Source: Mesorhizobium sp. YIM 152430 (GTDB lineage: Bacteria; Pseudomonadota; Alphaproteobacteria; Rhizobiales; Rhizobiaceae). From it: a stretch of 64,000 nucleotides of DNA. The notes under the pieces were generated by a model. The model made no database searches and was not told the origin of the DNA. It saw only the letters and a list, made by a program, of their open reading frames with translations. Position 1 is the first letter of the stretch. Each line of letters opens with the position of its first letter. The DNA is taken from positions 434,001-498,000 of the forward strand of contig NZ_JARGES010000018.1 of the NCBI RefSeq assembly GCF_029210365.1, read 5' to 3'. Both the position numbers and the translations under genes were made by a program. Positions 8,281 through 17,438 of the stretch are shown piece by piece.

Positions 8281-11154
8281 TCACTCCGCCGCCTCCAGCC
8301 GCCGCGCGATCCGCCGCGACTGCCGCGCCTGGTCCTGATAATCCACCTGCCAGTCCGATGGGCCGTTGGACGGCGTCACCTGGACGGCAGTCACCTTGTA
8401 TTCCGGGCAGTTCGTCGCCCAGTCGGAGAAGTCGGTGGTGATGACGTTCGCCTGCGTGTTCGGGTGGTGGAAGGTCGTGTAGACCACGCCCGGCGCGACG
8501 CGCTCGGTGATCAGCGAGCGCAGCGTCGTTTCGCCGGCCCGGCTTGCCAGCCGCACCCAGTCGCCGTCGCGAAGGCCGCGCTGTTCCGCGTCGTGCGGGT
8601 GGATTTCCAGCCGATCCTCGTCATGCCAGACGACATTGTCCGTCCGCCGTGTCTGCGCGCCAACATTGTACTGCGACAGGATGCGCCCGGTGGTCAGAAG
8701 CAGCGGGAAGCGCGGCCCGGTCTTCTCGTCGGTGGCGACATATTCGGTGCGGATGAACTTGCCCTTGCCGCGAACGAAGCCGTCAATGTGCATGATTGGC
8801 GTTCCAAGCGGCGACTTCTCGTTGCAGGGCCACTGAACAGAGCCCATCTTGTCGAGATAGTCGTAGGAAACGAGTTGGAACGACGGTGTCGTCTTGGCGA
8901 TCTCGTCCATGATCGCTGACGGGTGAGCGTAATTCCAGTCGAGCCCCATCGCCTGGGCGAGTTTCTGCGTCACTTCCCAGTCGGCAAGCCCGTTCCTGGG
9001 TGCCATAACCTTGCGAACCCGGTTGATGCGGCGCTCGGCATTGGTGAACGTCCCGTCCTTTTCGAGGAAGGTCGAGCCCGGCAGGAAGACATGAGCGTAG
9101 TTCGCCGTCTCGTTGAGGAAAAGGTCGTGGACGACGACGCATTCCATCGCGGCGAGACCGGCGGAAACATGCCTTGTGTCCGGGTCGGACTGGAGAATGT
9201 CCTCGCCCTGGATGTAGATGCCCATGAACGTGCCCTCGACGGCGGCGTCCAGCATGTTGGGAATACGCAGGCCCGGCTCGTTGTCGAGCTTGGTGCTCCA
9301 CAGGCTCTCGTAGATGTCGCGCACGGCGTCGCCCGAGATGTGGCGATAGCCCGGCAGTTCGTGCGGGAACGAGCCCATGTCGCACGCGCCCTGCACGTTG
9401 TTCTGGCCGCGCAGCGGGTTCACGCCGACGCCCGGTCGGCCGATATTGCCCGTCGCCATGGCAAGGTTCGCGATCGCCATGACGGTGGTCGAGCCCTGTG
9501 AATGTTCGGTGACGCCGAGCCCGTAATAGATCGCGCCATTTCCGCCCGTGGCGTAAAGGCGCGCCGCGCCGCGGATTTCTTCCGGCTCGACGCCGGCCAG
9601 CGCGCCGACCACCTCCGGCGAATTCTGCGGCTCAGCGACGAAGGCGGCCCAGTCCTCGAACTCCGACCAGTCGCAGCGTTCACGGATGAACGCCTCGTCG
9701 AACAGCCCCTCGGTGACGATTACATGGGCGAGCGCGGTCAGCATCGCGACGTTGGTGCCGGGCTTCAGCGGCAGGTGGTGCTGCGCCTCGACATGGGCCG
9801 AGCGCACGATGTCGGTGCGGCGCGGGTCAAGAACGATCAGCTTGGCACCCTGGCGCAGGCGCTTCTTCAGCCGAGAGGCGAAGACCGGATGCCCGTCGGT
9901 TGGATTGGCACCGATGATCATCACAACGTCGGTCGCTTCGACCGAGTCGAAATCCTGCGTTCCGGCGGACGTGCCATAGGTCTGGCCAAGCCCGTAGCCG
10001 GTCGGCGAATGGCAGACGCGCGCGCAGGTGTCGACATTGTTGTTGCCGAAGCCCTGCCGCACGAGCTTCTGGACGAGATAGGTTTCCTCGTTCGTGCAGC
10101 GCGAGGAGGTGATGCCGCCGATCGCGCCCTTGCCATACTGGTACTGGATGCGCCGGAATTCCTTCGTAATATGGGCGAAGGCTTCGTCCCACGTCACTTC
10201 GCGCCATGGATCGGTGATCTTGTCGCGAACCATCGGGTTGAGGATGCGGTCCTTGTGGCTCGAATAGCCATAGGCAAACCGGCCCTTGACGCAGGAATGG
10301 CCGCGATTGGCCTTGCCGTCCTTCCACGGCACCATGCGCACCAGCTCCTCGCCCTGCATCTCCGCCTTGAACGAGCAGCCGACGCCGCAATAGGCGCAGG
10401 TGGTGACGACCGAACTCGTCGGCATTCCCATGGCAAGAACCGACTTCTCGCGCAGCGCGTCTGTCGGGCAGGCCTGGACACAGGCGCCGCAGGATACGCA
10501 CTCGGATTCGAGGAAATTCGTCGGCCCGGCGGCGATGCGCGATTCGAAGCCGCGACCCTCGACCGTCAGCGCGAATGTGCCCTGCACCTCCTCGCAGGCC
10601 CGCACGCAGCGCGAGCAGACGATACACTGCGCCGGGTCGTAGGCGAAATAGGGGTTGGAGGTGTCTCGCGCGATGTAGTCGATGTTGAGAGAGCCGTTGC
10701 CGGGCGCGACATGGTTGCGGCCGTCCGTGCCGTAGCGGTTTTCAGTGAGGCCAACCGACTTCACCACGGCGTCGAACTCGCTGCCTCCGAGGCCCGAATT
10801 CGCGTCCCAGCCGAGCGGGTGGTCGGAGACGTAGAGCTCCATCACCCCGCGCCGGATCGCGCTCAACCGGTCGGATTGCGTGCGGACGGAAATTCCCTCC
10901 GCCACCGGGGTCGTGCAGGAGGCGGGTGTGCCGCCGCGCCCGTCGATCTCGACGAGGCAAACCCGGCATGAGCCGAACGAATCCAGCATGTCGGTCGCGC
11001 AAAGCTTCGGAATCTCGGTGCCGATTTCCATCGCCGCGCGCATGATCGACGTGCCTTCGGGCACGGTGACCGAGCGACCGTCGATCGTCAGCGTTACCTG
11101 CTTGTCGGATTTCGCGGCGGGTGTGCCATAGTCGGTTTCGTGGATGAGACCCAT
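8281..11154 (-). CDS. fdsA: NAD-dependent formate dehydrogenase, catalytic alpha subunit FdsA
   Basis: A 957-residue molybdenum (bis-MGD) iron-sulfur enzyme oxidising formate to CO2. The N-terminus carries a plant-type [2Fe-2S] ferredoxin domain (Cys52, Cys63, Cys66, Cys80). Next come a NuoG-like region, two [4Fe-4S] clusters (CIVCSRCVRAC and CVSCGACVQACP), the molybdopterin-domain cluster (CAYCGVGC) and the MoCo domain. The Mo ligand is a cysteine in CARVCHSPTGYG, so selenocysteine is not used. The C-terminal MopB domain is complete. No signal peptide: the enzyme is cytoplasmic and passes electrons to FdsB/FdsG and NAD+. A 9-bp gap separates it from fdsB. Confidence 0.97.
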   Translation of the reverse strand: MGLIHETDYGTPAAKSDKQVTLTIDGRSVTVPEGTSIMRAAMEIGTEIPKLCATDMLDSFGSCRVCLVEIDGRGGTPASCTTPVAEGISVRTQSDRLSAIRRGVMELYVSDHPLGWDANSGLGGSEFDAVVKSVGLTENRYGTDGRNHVAPGNGSLNIDYIARDTSNPYFAYDPAQCIVCSRCVRACEEVQGTFALTVEGRGFESRIAAGPTNFLESECVSCGACVQACPTDALREKSVLAMGMPTSSVVTTCAYCGVGCSFKAEMQGEELVRMVPWKDGKANRGHSCVKGRFAYGYSSHKDRILNPMVRDKITDPWREVTWDEAFAHITKEFRRIQYQYGKGAIGGITSSRCTNEETYLVQKLVRQGFGNNNVDTCARVCHSPTGYGLGQTYGTSAGTQDFDSVEATDVVMIIGANPTDGHPVFASRLKKRLRQGAKLIVLDPRRTDIVRSAHVEAQHHLPLKPGTNVAMLTALAHVIVTEGLFDEAFIRERCDWSEFEDWAAFVAEPQNSPEVVGALAGVEPEEIRGAARLYATGGNGAIYYGLGVTEHSQGSTTVMAIANLAMATGNIGRPGVGVNPLRGQNNVQGACDMGSFPHELPGYRHISGDAVRDIYESLWSTKLDNEPGLRIPNMLDAAVEGTFMGIYIQGEDILQSDPDTRHVSAGLAAMECVVVHDLFLNETANYAHVFLPGSTFLEKDGTFTNAERRINRVRKVMAPRNGLADWEVTQKLAQAMGLDWNYAHPSAIMDEIAKTTPSFQLVSYDYLDKMGSVQWPCNEKSPLGTPIMHIDGFVRGKGKFIRTEYVATDEKTGPRFPLLLTTGRILSQYNVGAQTRRTDNVVWHDEDRLEIHPHDAEQRGLRDGDWVRLASRAGETTLRSLITERVAPGVVYTTFHHPNTQANVITTDFSDWATNCPEYKVTAVQVTPSNGPSDWQVDYQDQARQSRRIARRLEAAE

Positions 11155-11163
11155 ATGGCTCTC

Positions 11164-12717
11164 CTATTCGGCTGCGACCGCGACTTCGCGCGGCCTGAAA
11201 TCATCGGAGAAATGCGTGATGGCGCTCATCACCGGATAGGGCGTGAAGCCGCCCAGCGCGCAGAGCGACCCGAATTTCATCGTGTTGCAGAGGTCGGCGA
11301 CGAGCGCGAGGTTCGCCTTCGGCTCGATGCCCGCGCCGATACGGTCCAGCGTCTCGACGCCGCGCGTCGAGCCGATCCGACAGGGCGTGCACTTGCCGCA
11401 GGATTCCACGGCGCAGAATTCCATCGCAAACCGTGCCTGGGACAGCATGTCGGCGCTGTCGTCGAAGACCACGATCCCGGCATGGCCGATCAGCCCGTCC
11501 TTCGCGGCGAACGCTTCGTAGTCGAACGGCGTGTCGAACAGCGCGCGTGGAAAATAGGCGCCGAGCGGTCCGCCGACCTGCACCGCCTTGACGGGCCGCC
11601 CCGACGCGGTGCCGCCGCCGATCTCGTCGACGATCTCGCCGAGGCTCAATCCGAAAGCCGCCTCGAACAGCCCGCCATGCTTGACGTTGCCGGCGATCTG
11701 GATCGGGATCGTGCCGCGCGAGCGGCCCATGCCGAAATCCTTGTAATGCGCCGCGCCCTTGTCGAGGATGACCGGCACGGAGGCGAGCGAGATGACGTTG
11801 TTGACGACCGTCGGCTTGCCGAAGAGCCCTTGCAGCGCCGGCAGCGGCGGTTTGGCGCGCACCACGCCACGCTTGCCTTCGAGCGAGTTCAAAAGCGAGG
11901 TTTCCTCGCCGCATACATAGGCGCCCGCGCCGACGCGCACTTCCATGTCGAACATGTGCGTTGAGCCGAGCACACGCGGTCCGAGGACGCCCGCCCGGCG
12001 CGCGACGCCGATGGCCGCGTTCATCGTCGCGACCGCGTGCGGATACTCCGAGCGCAGATAGATGTAGCCCTTGGTCGCGCCGGTCGCGATGCCGGCGATC
12101 GCCATGCCCTCGATCAGCACGAAGGGGTCGCCCTCCATGATCATTCGGTCGGCGAAGGTGCCGCTGTCGCCCTCGTCGGCATTGCAGACGATGTATTTGC
12201 GGTTCCCCGGCGCGTCGTGGACGGTCTTCCACTTGATACCGGTCGGAAAGCCCGCACCTCCACGCCCGCGCAGGCCGGAGTCGGTCACGGCCTGGATGAT
12301 GTCGAGAGGCGCCATCGCGACGGCTTTCTCGAGCCCGGCCAGTCCGCCATGGGCGCGGTAGTCGTCGAGCGACACCGGGTCGATGATGCCGCAGCGCGCG
12401 AATGTAAGGCGCGTCTGCTTCGCGAGGAACGGAATGTCCTCCGGCCGGCCAAGCGATTTCGCGTGTTCGCCGCCGGCAAGGAACTCCGCATCGAACAGCG
12501 CGGCGACATCGGACGGGCGCACCGGGCCATAGGCCATGCGGCCTTCCGCCGTTTCCACCTCCACCATCGGCTCCAGCCAGTAGAGCCCACGCGAACCCGT
12601 GCGCACGATTTTCGCATCGATATTGCGCGCAGCAAGCTCGGCCTGAACCGCCTTCACGACCTTTTCAGCGCCGAGCGCCAGCGCCCCGGAATCGCGGGGG
12701 ATGTAGATGGTCGTCAT
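11164..12717 (-). CDS. fdsB: NAD-dependent formate dehydrogenase, NADH-binding beta subunit FdsB
   Basis: A 517-residue NuoF-like flavoprotein. The FMN/NAD-binding glycine-rich loop is GLRGRGGAGFPTGIKWK, the second signature is GAGAYVCGEETSLLNSLEGK, and the [4Fe-4S] site is ESCGKCTPCRIG. It reduces NAD+ with electrons from FdsA. About 120 residues precede the NuoF core, matching the longer HoxF/FdsB architecture. Its start overlaps the fdsG stop (ATGA), indicating coupled translation. Confidence 0.96.
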   Translation of the reverse strand: MTTIYIPRDSGALALGAEKVVKAVQAELAARNIDAKIVRTGSRGLYWLEPMVEVETAEGRMAYGPVRPSDVAALFDAEFLAGGEHAKSLGRPEDIPFLAKQTRLTFARCGIIDPVSLDDYRAHGGLAGLEKAVAMAPLDIIQAVTDSGLRGRGGAGFPTGIKWKTVHDAPGNRKYIVCNADEGDSGTFADRMIMEGDPFVLIEGMAIAGIATGATKGYIYLRSEYPHAVATMNAAIGVARRAGVLGPRVLGSTHMFDMEVRVGAGAYVCGEETSLLNSLEGKRGVVRAKPPLPALQGLFGKPTVVNNVISLASVPVILDKGAAHYKDFGMGRSRGTIPIQIAGNVKHGGLFEAAFGLSLGEIVDEIGGGTASGRPVKAVQVGGPLGAYFPRALFDTPFDYEAFAAKDGLIGHAGIVVFDDSADMLSQARFAMEFCAVESCGKCTPCRIGSTRGVETLDRIGAGIEPKANLALVADLCNTMKFGSLCALGGFTPYPVMSAITHFSDDFRPREVAVAAE

Positions 12718-13193
12718 GCCCGAATCTCCGCTGCGATCTCTTCGATCCGCTCCGCGTCGAGCCGGCCGATCACCTCGCCATCAACCATGGCGGAGGGCGC
12801 GCAGGCGCAAAGGCCGAGGCAGTAGACGGGTTCGAGCGTCACCGCGCCGTCGGCCGACGTCTCGTGGAAGCCGATGCCAAGCAGAGCCTGAAGCTTCGCC
12901 GCAAGTGCATCGCCGCCCATCGACTGGCACGCTTCCGCGCGGCACAGCTTGACGACATGGCGGCCGGCAGGGGCGCGGCGGTAGTCGTGATAGAAGGTCA
13001 CGACGCCATGCACCTCGGCGTTGGAGATGTTGAGCGCGTCGGCGATCACCGGCAGGGCATCCTGCGGCACGAAGCCGAACTCGTCCTGGATGCCGTGCAG
13101 GATCGGTAGCAGAGGGCCTTCCAGCCCCTGATGTTCGGCGATGATGGCAGCGGTCCTCGCTGCGATCTGGGTACTTGCCTGCTGCATCGTCAC
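12714..13193 (-). CDS. fdsG: NAD-dependent formate dehydrogenase, gamma subunit FdsG
   Basis: A 159-residue NuoE-like thioredoxin-fold [2Fe-2S] protein. Four cluster cysteines are visible in CRAEACQSMGG and CLGLCACAPSAM. It relays electrons inside the FdsGBA complex. Start choice: GTG at 13193 has GGGAGG spaced 7 nt upstream; the ATG two codons later (13187) is possible but worse spaced. An upstream ATG at 13268 would extend into the promoter gap and has no ribosome site. First gene of the fdsGBA-fdhD-fdsD operon. Confidence 0.92.
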   Translation of the reverse strand: MTMQQASTQIAARTAAIIAEHQGLEGPLLPILHGIQDEFGFVPQDALPVIADALNISNAEVHGVVTFYHDYRRAPAGRHVVKLCRAEACQSMGGDALAAKLQALLGIGFHETSADGAVTLEPVYCLGLCACAPSAMVDGEVIGRLDAERIEEIAAEIRA

Positions 13194-13276
13194 GCAGCGC
13201 CCTCCCTGATCAGGCATATATGCAGTTTCGATCAAGCCGCAGAAACGGGCCGGAATCAATAAAGCCATTTCGTTGT

Positions 13277-13297
13277 TTGATAGAGAAAATCTATCAA
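13277..13297. promoter_or_regulatory. Perfect inverted repeat upstream of fdsG, probable LysR-type operator
   Basis: TTGATAGA (13277-13284), 5-nt spacer, TCTATCAA (13290-13297). The arms are perfect and the inner part fits the LysR T-N11-A box logic. It lies in the 127-bp gap between the regulator gene and fdsG, about 84 bp upstream of the fdsG start. Binding is inferred. Confidence 0.65.
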
Positions 13298-13320
13298 GCG
13301 CGTGTCTTGATGACGCTAGT

Positions 13321-14220
13321 TCAGCGCTCGGCCTCGAAATCGCCTGCGAGCGTCATCGCCTCGTCCAGAAGCGCCGCGACGAGCGGCGTATGCGGCTCGC
13401 GCTTGGCCGCGACGAGACCGACGAGATGGCTGGCGTCGGGCTCGACGATCGGGATGGCGCGGATTGGCTCGGCGAAGCCGAACGTCTCGGCAAGGTTGAG
13501 CGGCATGATCGACGACCATTTGCCGGTACGGATATGGGAGAAGAGCACGATCATCGAATTGGATTCGAGCGTCGGACGCGCGACGCTGCCGGCTTCGGCC
13601 AGATGCTGGTCGATGATGCGCCGGTTCTGCATGTCGGGGGTGAGCAGGCACAGCGGCAGGTCGGCGACTTCTGCCCAGGTGACGGAACGGCGATCGGAAA
13701 ACTTGGTGTCCGCGGCGGTGATGAGCTGGTAGCGCTCCGAATACAGCGGCACCGAAACGACGCGGCCGAGGGGCTCGTTGTCGAGATAGGTGATGCCGAC
13801 ATCGATGTCGAAATTACCGAGCAGCGTCAGCACCTCGATCGAGGTGCGCGACAGAACCGAAAAGGTGACGCCCGGATGTTGCTCGCGAAACGGCGTTGTC
13901 AGGCGCGGAATCATCGCAAGCGCGGTGGGGATCGCCGCGATGCGGATGCGGCCCGACAGGCCATGGCGCGCCGCGCGCATCTCCTCCTTCATGGTCCGTG
14001 CATCGCCGGTGATCCGTCGCGCCCAGACCAGCACCTGCTCGCCCTCGACGGTAAGCCCCTGGAATCGCGAGCCGCGCTTGACGAGCATGACGCCGAGCTG
14101 ATCCTCCAGCGCCTTGATGGCGGCCGAAAGCGTCGGCTGGGTGATGCCGAGTTCCTCGGCTGCACGGCCGAAATGCTGCGCCCGCGCCAGCGCGATGAAG
14201 AATTCCAGCCGGTCGATCAT
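13321..14220 (-). CDS. LysR-family transcriptional regulator of the formate dehydrogenase operon
   Basis: A 299-residue LTTR. The N-terminal winged helix-turn-helix covers about residues 1-60 (IDRLEFFIALARAQHFGRAA, then ELGITQPTLSAAIKALEDQL); the rest is a LysR_substrate effector domain. It lies immediately upstream of fdsG on the same strand, an arrangement found for FdsR-type regulators of formate dehydrogenase, so it probably responds to formate or a C1 metabolite. The perfect inverted repeat at 13277-13297 is the likely target. The effector is not identifiable from sequence. Confidence 0.9.
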   Translation of the reverse strand: MIDRLEFFIALARAQHFGRAAEELGITQPTLSAAIKALEDQLGVMLVKRGSRFQGLTVEGEQVLVWARRITGDARTMKEEMRAARHGLSGRIRIAAIPTALAMIPRLTTPFREQHPGVTFSVLSRTSIEVLTLLGNFDIDVGITYLDNEPLGRVVSVPLYSERYQLITAADTKFSDRRSVTWAEVADLPLCLLTPDMQNRRIIDQHLAEAGSVARPTLESNSMIVLFSHIRTGKWSSIMPLNLAETFGFAEPIRAIPIVEPDASHLVGLVAAKREPHTPLVAALLDEAMTLAGDFEAER

Positions 14221-14258
14221 GGCCGGACCCTATCGCGCCGGCTGCTGCCGCGAAAGCC

Positions 14259-14747
14259 TCAGCCGCGTGCGGCTGCTTCCAGCCCGGCGATGTCGAGCTT
14301 GATCATCTTCATCATCGCGGCGGTGACGCGCGCGGCCTTCGCGCGGTCGGGATCGGCCATCAGCCGCGGCAGGATTTCGGGCACGATCTGCCACGAAAAG
14401 CCGTAGCGGTCCTTGACCCATCCGCACTGCACTTCCTGTCCGCCGTCAGCCGAAAGCTTGTTCCAGTATTCGTCGACCTCTGCCTGGTCCGCGCACAGGA
14501 TCTGGAACGAGATCGAGTCCGTGCGCGCCGCGCCCGGATGCGGCCCGCCGTTGAGACAGACGAATTGGTGGCCCTCGATCCGGAATTCGGCGGTCAGCAC
14601 CTGGCCCTCGGTCGTATGGGGCTCGCCGCCGCCCGGCGCCCTGACGATTTCGCCGATCTGCGTGTTGCGAAAGACCGACGCGTAATGGCGCGCAGCCTCT
14701 TCGGCCTCGGTCTCGAACCAGAGCCATGTGGTCAGCTTGTCCTGCAT
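14259..14747 (-). CDS. VOC-superfamily protein (PhnB / 3-dmu-9 3-mt domain)
   Basis: A 162-residue glyoxalase-fold protein of the PhnB/3-demethylubiquinone-methyltransferase-like family. It opens KLTTWLWFETEAEEAARHYA, then has GQVLTAEFRIEGHQFVCLNG and DRYGFSWQIVPEILPRLM, which mark this family. Such proteins are mostly uncharacterised and the methyltransferase name is historical. GAAGGAG lies 6 nt upstream of the ATG. It is on the same strand as the LysR gene (38-bp gap) and divergent from mrp. No specific function can be assigned. Confidence 0.85.
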   Translation of the reverse strand: MQDKLTTWLWFETEAEEAARHYASVFRNTQIGEIVRAPGGGEPHTTEGQVLTAEFRIEGHQFVCLNGGPHPGAARTDSISFQILCADQAEVDEYWNKLSADGGQEVQCGWVKDRYGFSWQIVPEILPRLMADPDRAKAARVTAAMMKMIKLDIAGLEAAARG

Positions 14748-14892
14748 GACGAACTCCTTCCTTGATGTCGTTCGCGCAAAGGACGCCCGCGCCGCTTCGA
14801 TGCCGACATCGAGTGTGCGAAAACTTCGGTGCTTGGTTCACGGACGATAATGGCCTATCTGCTCATCAGTCCATTCCAGCAGAACGTGCATC

Positions 14893-16047
14893 ATGACCGT
14901 CACCAAGGAAACCGTCCTCGAAGCGCTCAAGACCGTAAAGGGCCCCGATTTCGAGGGCGATCTGGTCTCGCTCGGGCTCGTCTCGGATATCTTCATCGCC
15001 GATTCCAAGGTGTTCTTCTCGATCACCGTCCCTTCCGCCCGCGCGCAGGAACTGGAGCCGCTGCGCGCGGCAGCCGAGCGCGTGGTCAAGTCGATCCCCG
15101 GCGTCGCCGGTGCGGTCGTCGCGCTGACGGCGGAGAAGAAGGGTGGCGGCATGGAAGCGGCTCCGCCACGTCCCGCGCCGAAGCCCGCCTCACGCCCCGC
15201 GCCTCCGGCCGCGTCGGCCTCCATCCAGTCCGGCAAGCGCGGCGTGCCGGGCATCCGCTCGATCATCGCGGTTGCCTCCGGCAAGGGCGGCGTCGGCAAG
15301 TCGACGACCGCGGTCAACATCGCGCTCGGCCTTGCCACCCTCGACCTCAAGGTCGGCGTGCTCGATGCCGACATCTACGGCCCGTCCATGCCGCGCCTCC
15401 TCGGCATCAAGGGCAAACCCGAGACGGTCGACGGCAAGACGCTGAAGCCGATGGAGAATTACGGCGTCAAGGTCATGTCGATGGGCTTTCTCGTCGAGGA
15501 GGAGACGCCGATGATCTGGCGCGGTCCGATGGTCATGTCGGCGCTGACGCAGATGCTGCGCGAGGTGCAATGGGGCGAACTCGACGTGCTCGTCGTCGAC
15601 ATGCCGCCCGGCACCGGCGACGCGCAACTGACCATGGCGCAGAACGTGCCGCTCGCCGGCGCGGTGATCGTCTCGACACCGCAGGATCTGGCGCTGATCG
15701 ACGCCCGCAAGGGTTTGAACATGTTCCGCAAGGTCGACGTGCCGCTGCTCGGCATCGTCGAGAACATGAGCTATTTCATCGCGCCCGACACCGGCGCGCG
15801 CTACGACATTTTCGGCCATGGCGGGGCCGAGCGCGAGGCCGAACGTCTTGGCGTGCCGTTCCTCGGCGCTGTGCCATTGACGATGGACGTCCGCGAGACG
15901 TCGGATGCCGGAACGCCGGTCGTGGTTTCGAACCCGACCGGCCCACAGGCGGGCGTCTATCGCTCAATCGCGCAAAAGGTGCTCGAGCGCCTTCGCGCCG
16001 AAGTGACGGCCAGCGAAGCCGCGACGCCGAAGATCGTCTTCGAATAA
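14893..16047 (+). CDS. mrp: Iron-sulfur cluster carrier protein, Mrp/NBP35 family ATPase
   Basis: A 384-residue P-loop NTPase. An N-terminal MIP18/DUF59 domain (about 1-85) is followed by a proline/alanine linker and the ATPase domain with deviant Walker A ASGKGGVGKSTTAVN. ADIYGPSMPRLLG and VDMPPGTGDAQLTMAQ are Mrp signatures. The protein delivers Fe-S clusters to apoproteins in the cytosol. The usual CxxC near the C-terminus is not evident here; the ENMSYFIAPDTGARYDIFG segment, where many homologues carry the Cys pair, lacks it. It is followed after 23 bp by an enoyl-CoA hydratase. Confidence 0.93.
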   Translation: MTVTKETVLEALKTVKGPDFEGDLVSLGLVSDIFIADSKVFFSITVPSARAQELEPLRAAAERVVKSIPGVAGAVVALTAEKKGGGMEAAPPRPAPKPASRPAPPAASASIQSGKRGVPGIRSIIAVASGKGGVGKSTTAVNIALGLATLDLKVGVLDADIYGPSMPRLLGIKGKPETVDGKTLKPMENYGVKVMSMGFLVEEETPMIWRGPMVMSALTQMLREVQWGELDVLVVDMPPGTGDAQLTMAQNVPLAGAVIVSTPQDLALIDARKGLNMFRKVDVPLLGIVENMSYFIAPDTGARYDIFGHGGAEREAERLGVPFLGAVPLTMDVRETSDAGTPVVVSNPTGPQAGVYRSIAQKVLERLRAEVTASEAATPKIVFE

Positions 16048-16070
16048 TTGCGAACAGGGGAGGGGAGGCC

Positions 16071-16871
16071 ATGAGCCAGGACGTCGTGATTCACGAAAAG
16101 CGGGACGGCTATTCCGTCATCACGCTCAACCGGCCGGATCGGCTGAATTCGTTCAACGAGGCGCAGCACCATGCGCTGCGTGCCGCGCTGGATGAATGCG
16201 AGAAGGACGCAAATTGCGGCGCGATCCTGTTGACCGGCGCCGGCCGCGGCTTTTGCGCCGGGCAGGACCTTTCGGACCGTGATCCCGCGATGATGGGCGA
16301 ACGCCCCGATCTCGGCAAGACGCTGGAAACCTTCTACAACCCGTTGGTGCGCAAGCTGCGCGCGATGGACAAGCCTATCGTCTGCGCGGTCAATGGCGTC
16401 GCGGCCGGCGCCGGCGCCAACATCGCCTTTTCCTGCGACATCGTGCTGGCCGCGAAGTCGGCGAAGTTCATCCAGGCTTTTTCCAAGATCGCGCTCGTCC
16501 CCGACGCCGGCGGCACCTACTGGCTGACCCGGCACCTCGGCGAAGCCCGCGCCAAGGCGTTGGCCATGACGGCCGAGCCGCTGTCCGCCGAGGACGCGGC
16601 CGATTGGGGCCTGATCTGGAAGGCCGTCGACGACGACAGGCTGATGGACGAGGCGATCAAGCTGGTCGAAACCTTCGCCAAGGGTCCGACCAACGCCTAC
16701 GCGCTGACAAAGAAGGCGATCCATGAGGCATCGAGCAACTCGCTCGACGCGCAACTCGACGCCGAGCGCAAATACCAGCGCGAGGCGGGCATGTCGGACG
16801 ATTACAAGGAGGGCGTCGCGGCCTTCCTGCAAAAGCGCCCGGCCGATTTTCGCGCAGCGCGCAAGGGCTAG
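16071..16871 (+). CDS. Enoyl-CoA hydratase/isomerase, PaaG-like
   Basis: A 266-residue crotonase-fold enzyme. The oxyanion-hole segments are GAGRGFCAGQDLSDRD and AVNGVAAGAGANIAFSCDIV, with ALVPDAGGTYWLTRHLG following. The FCAGQDL and DAGGTY pattern matches PaaG, the ring-1,2-epoxyphenylacetyl-CoA isomerase, more than ordinary crotonase, but the other paa genes are absent here, so the substrate stays open. The ATG at 16071 follows AGGGGAGG at very short spacing. A longer frame running through mrp is spurious. Its TAG abuts the convergent coxG stop with no gap. Confidence 0.88.
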   Translation: MSQDVVIHEKRDGYSVITLNRPDRLNSFNEAQHHALRAALDECEKDANCGAILLTGAGRGFCAGQDLSDRDPAMMGERPDLGKTLETFYNPLVRKLRAMDKPIVCAVNGVAAGAGANIAFSCDIVLAAKSAKFIQAFSKIALVPDAGGTYWLTRHLGEARAKALAMTAEPLSAEDAADWGLIWKAVDDDRLMDEAIKLVETFAKGPTNAYALTKKAIHEASSNSLDAQLDAERKYQREAGMSDDYKEGVAAFLQKRPADFRAARKG

Positions 16872-17336
16872 CTATTCGGCTGCGGCCTGGCTGCCACTCA
16901 CCTTCGCGTTGAAATTCGAGAAGAACTCGCCCGCCAGCTTCTTCGAGGTCGAGGTGATGAGGCGCGAGCCGAGTTGGGCCATCTTGCCGCCAACATCGGC
17001 CTTGGCCGCATAGGTCAGGATCGTGGCGTCGCCATCTTGCCTGAGCGACACGTCGGCGCCGCCCTTGGCGAAGCCGGCGATCCCGCCCTTGCCCTCGCCC
17101 TGGATCGTGTAGGAGTGCGGCGGGTTGAGATTGACGAGTTGCACCTCGCCGTTGAACTTCGCCTTGATCGGCCCGATCTTCAGCGAGACGACGGCAGCCA
17201 TTTCGGTGTCGGATTTCTTGTCGAGGCTCTCGCAGCCGGGAATGCATTCGCGCAGGATGTCGGGATCGTTGAGCGCTTCCCAGACCGTCTGCACCGGCGC
17301 TTCGATCCTCTCCTCGCCCTCGATGATCATTGCCAT
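16872..17336 (-). CDS. coxG: CoxG-like SRPBCC protein (carbon monoxide dehydrogenase subunit G)
   Basis: A 154-residue START/SRPBCC-fold protein: IEGEERIEAPVQTVWEALND, IPGCESL and GFAKGGADVSL are typical of CoxG. In CO-oxidising bacteria CoxG is linked to membrane recruitment or maturation of the molybdenum enzyme. Here it is ~19 kb from coxSLM (36437-40152) and ends in a region able to form a short helix (KKLAGEFFSNFNAKV). GGGAGGG lies upstream of the ATG. A link to the Cox-like enzyme is plausible but not shown by position. Confidence 0.88.
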   Translation of the reverse strand: MAMIIEGEERIEAPVQTVWEALNDPDILRECIPGCESLDKKSDTEMAAVVSLKIGPIKAKFNGEVQLVNLNPPHSYTIQGEGKGGIAGFAKGGADVSLRQDGDATILTYAAKADVGGKMAQLGSRLITSTSKKLAGEFFSNFNAKVSGSQAAAE

Positions 17337-17438
17337 TGCAGAAATCCCTCCCTCGGTTGGTCTCCAACGCCTAGCCTAGCGCCGTCATCTTGTCCATGCG
17401 ACCAAGGAGAGAACGGCTTTACGCGGTTCGCGCCGCGC

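Noticed and set aside
8281-11154. Selenocysteine in formate dehydrogenase
   Set aside because: The Mo-ligand position is an ordinary cysteine codon and no in-frame TGA occurs.
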